This document shows, piece after piece, positions 62,062-64,000 of a stretch of 64,000 nt of DNA. Each line of letters begins with the position of its first letter. Position 1 is the first letter of the stretch. Under the pieces are notes generated by a model. It was not told the origin of the DNA. It saw only the letters and a program-made list of their open reading frames with translations, and ran no database searches. The stretch is taken from NCBI RefSeq assembly GCF_030269765.1, contig NZ_BSTX01000001.1, forward strand, positions 186,001 to 250,000. Reading direction: 5' to 3'. This DNA comes from Actinorhabdospora filicis (GTDB lineage: Bacteria > Actinomycetota > Actinomycetes > Mycobacteriales > Micromonosporaceae). The position numbers were made by a program, and so were the translations under genes.

Positions 62062-64000
62062 ATGGGCAGATCGGTGACCACGAAGGCGGCACAGTGGAGT
62101 GCGCGTCACCCGTGGTGGGCGATCGGGCTGTGGCTGGCGTTCGTCGTCGTGACGTTCATGCTGGGCAGCCGCGTGGAGACGAAGCAACTGGAGAACGGCG
62201 GCGTCGGGGAGTCCCACCACGGCCGCGAGATCGCCAATGAGGGGAAGTTCGACGACCCCGACACCGACAACGTGCTGATCACGCCGACGGGGGCGTGGGA
62301 CGAGGCGGCGGCGAAGTCGGCCGCCGAGGACGTCCTGGCGCGGTTGAAGAACCGCCCGGAGGTGGCCAAGGCGGAAGGGCCGGTGCCGTCGCGGGCGGCC
62401 GAGGCGCTGCTGGTGCCGATCGAGTACAACGTGGTCCCCGACGGGGGTGAGAACCCGGTCCTGGCGCTGCGCCAGGTCGTCGCCGACGCCCAGGCGGCGC
62501 ACCCGGACCTGCGCATGGAGCTGATCGGCAACGAGTCGATCGGCACCGCCATCGACGAGCTCGTCGACGGCGATCTCGGCCGGGCCGGGATGATCAGCCT
62601 GCCGTTGACCCTGGTGATCCTGCTGCTGGCCTTCGGGGCGATCGTGGCCGCCGGTGTGCCGCTGCTGCTGGCCCTGTCGGCGGTGGCCTCGGCGATGGGC
62701 CTGTGGGCGGTGGCCAGCCAGGTCGTGCCCGACCCGGGCAGCGCGATGCACGTGATCCTGCTGATCGGCATGGCCGTCGGCGTCGACTACTCGCTGTTCT
62801 ACCTCAAGCGGGAGCGCGAGGAGCGCGCCAAGGGCCGCAAGCACCTGGACGCGGTGGCCATCGCCGCCGAGACCTCCGGCCGCTCGGTCGTGGTGTCGGG
62901 CTTCGCGGTGATCGTGTCGATGGCGGGCCTCTACCTGGCCGGTGACCCCGTGTTCAACGGGCTCGGGACCGGCGCGATCATCGTGGTCGCGGTGGCGATG
63001 CTGGGCTCGCTCACGGTGCTCCCGGCGGTGCTGGCGAAACTGGGCCGCGCGGTGGACCGTCCCCGCGTCCCGTTCATCTGGCGCCTGACCAACCGCGCGC
63101 ACACCCCCGGGCACACGCCGAAGCTGTGGCCGACGCTGCTGAAGCCGGCGCTGCGCGCCCCCCGTACGACCCTGCTGCTTGCCCTGGCGGCGCTGGCCGC
63201 GCTGGCGGTGTTCGCCGTCGACCTCAACCCCAAGAACAGCGAGCTGGAGGACTTCCCGCCGGACATGCCGATGGTGCAGGCCTACGACCGGCTCACCACG
63301 GCGTTCCCCAGCGAGGGCCAGACGCACCTGATCGCGGTCAAGGCGCCCGCCGCGGAGGCCGCCGAGATCAAGGAGCAGCTGATCTCGCTGTCGGTGAAGG
63401 CGGGCGGCGACCCGCTGTTCTCGCCGGACGCCGAGCCGAAGATCCGCCAGTCGGCGAGCATGACCATCACGACCCTGGCGCTGCCGGTGCCCTTCGACTC
63501 CAGCCAGCCCGGCGCCGCCGAGTCGCTGGAGAAGCTGCGCAACGAGCTCATCCCCGCCACCGTGGGGACGATCGGTGACGCCGACGTGGCCGTGACCGGC
63601 GGCATCGCCTACGACATCGACTACGTGGCGCACCAGAAGACGGCGATGCCGCTGGTGATCGGGTTCGTCGTGCTGCTGACGTTCTTGATGATGATCTTCG
63701 CGTTCAAGTCGGTGGTCGTGGCGGCCGTGGCGGCGCTGCTGAACATGGTCTCGGCCGCGGCGGCCTTCGGGGTCCTGGTCCTGGTGTTCCAGAAGACCTG
63801 GGCGGAGAAGCTGCTGGACTTCCACTCCAACGGGCACGTGGTCACCTGGGTCCCGCTGTTCCTGTTCGTGATCCTGTTCGGGCTGTCCATGGACTACCAC
63901 GTGTTCGTCGTCAGCCGCATCCGCGAGGGCGTCGAGCGGGGCATGGAGACCCGTGAGGCCGTCGCCTACGGCATCACCCGCACCGCGGGCGTGGTGACGA
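62062..64000 (+). CDS. MMPL-family (RND) transporter, truncated by window edge
   Basis: Inner-membrane transporter; 646 codons are visible. The first membrane helix (HPWWAIGLWLAFVVVTFMLGS) is followed by an extracytoplasmic domain. Helices 2-6 then contain LIGMAVGVDYSLFYLKREREERAKG, the proton-relay type Asp-Tyr of MMPL proteins. A second repeat begins near 375 and includes VILFGLSMDYHVFVVSRIREGVERG. ATG 62062 has GGAGGGG 7 nt upstream. Family members export lipids or drugs; the substrate here is unknown. It is divergent from the two-component kinase, which might control it. Confidence 0.9.
   Translation, partial: MGRSVTTKAAQWSARHPWWAIGLWLAFVVVTFMLGSRVETKQLENGGVGESHHGREIANEGKFDDPDTDNVLITPTGAWDEAAAKSAAEDVLARLKNRPEVAKAEGPVPSRAAEALLVPIEYNVVPDGGENPVLALRQVVADAQAAHPDLRMELIGNESIGTAIDELVDGDLGRAGMISLPLTLVILLLAFGAIVAAGVPLLLALSAVASAMGLWAVASQVVPDPGSAMHVILLIGMAVGVDYSLFYLKREREERAKGRKHLDAVAIAAETSGRSVVVSGFAVIVSMAGLYLAGDPVFNGLGTGAIIVVAVAMLGSLTVLPAVLAKLGRAVDRPRVPFIWRLTNRAHTPGHTPKLWPTLLKPALRAPRTTLLLALAALAALAVFAVDLNPKNSELEDFPPDMPMVQAYDRLTTAFPSEGQTHLIAVKAPAAEAAEIKEQLISLSVKAGGDPLFSPDAEPKIRQSASMTITTLALPVPFDSSQPGAAESLEKLRNELIPATVGTIGDADVAVTGGIAYDIDYVAHQKTAMPLVIGFVVLLTFLMMIFAFKSVVVAAVAALLNMVSAAAAFGVLVLVFQKTWAEKLLDFHSNGHVVTWVPLFLFVILFGLSMDYHVFVVSRIREGVERGMETREAVAYGITRTAGVVT

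Overview
This window is high-GC actinobacterial chromosome. Support comes from the gene content and order: a division and cell-wall (dcw) cluster with MraZ, a DNPR-type (meso-diaminopimelate) MurE, a MurT/GatD pair, GTG and TTG starts, ATGA/GTGA translational coupling and stem-loop terminators that mostly lack long T tracts. A filamentous or sporulating lineage such as Streptosporangiales is plausible, but that is inference. The window cuts murF at the left edge and an MMPL transporter at the right edge.

0-12.4 kb: the minus-strand dcw genes mraZ-rsmH-ftsL-ftsI and, after a convergent antitoxin-like gene and a strong hairpin, murE-murF. Phased MraZ-type boxes precede mraZ. On the plus strand follow a threonine-aldolase-like gene and murT-gatD (lipid II amidation). 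Next is a 1.1 kb repeat-rich spacer: ten perfect 13-bp repeats, a 115-bp tandem duplication, a 14-bp inverted repeat and a CTCCT microsatellite.

12.4-26.6 kb: leuS, with a three-leucine leader peptide and an attenuator-type terminator in its leader; a PaaX-like regulator divergent from a VC0807-like membrane protein; a MoxR ATPase-DUF58-transglutaminase operon; an APC permease-acetamidase/formamidase-GPP34 operon; and a polysaccharide deacetylase lipoprotein.

26.9-39.5 kb: the most unusual part, a tightly packed six-gene operon with visibly lower GC that looks like a hybrid phage-defence system. It encodes a NERD/UvrD helicase, DrmA-like and DrmB-like DISARM core proteins, a protein joining a degenerate UvrD helicase to a complete sigma-70 factor and a tail like those of defence-linked GHKL ATPases, an AIPR protein, and a C5 DNA methyltransferase fused to an endonuclease III-like iron-sulfur domain. 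No DrmC (PLD) gene is present. A remnant resembling the end of a CaiB/BaiF CoA-transferase lies at its right edge.

39.7-64 kb: ordinary accessory and core genes. These are a ThrE-like exporter; a TetR regulator with a perfect 19-bp inverted-repeat operator facing a small membrane gene; a thioredoxin-reductase-like flavoprotein divergent from an XRE-cupin regulator; an alpha/beta hydrolase; a NarL-type two-component pair; a GNAT protein; a secreted DUF4082 protein; a three-gene cassette resembling ESX-linked genes; a serine hydrolase; glutamate decarboxylase; a decayed kinase-like/methyltransferase locus; tRNA-Val(GAC); a DUF3040 protein; dinB; an alkaline-phosphatase-family protein; a methyltransferase; a second, paralogous two-component pair; and the start of an MMPL transporter.
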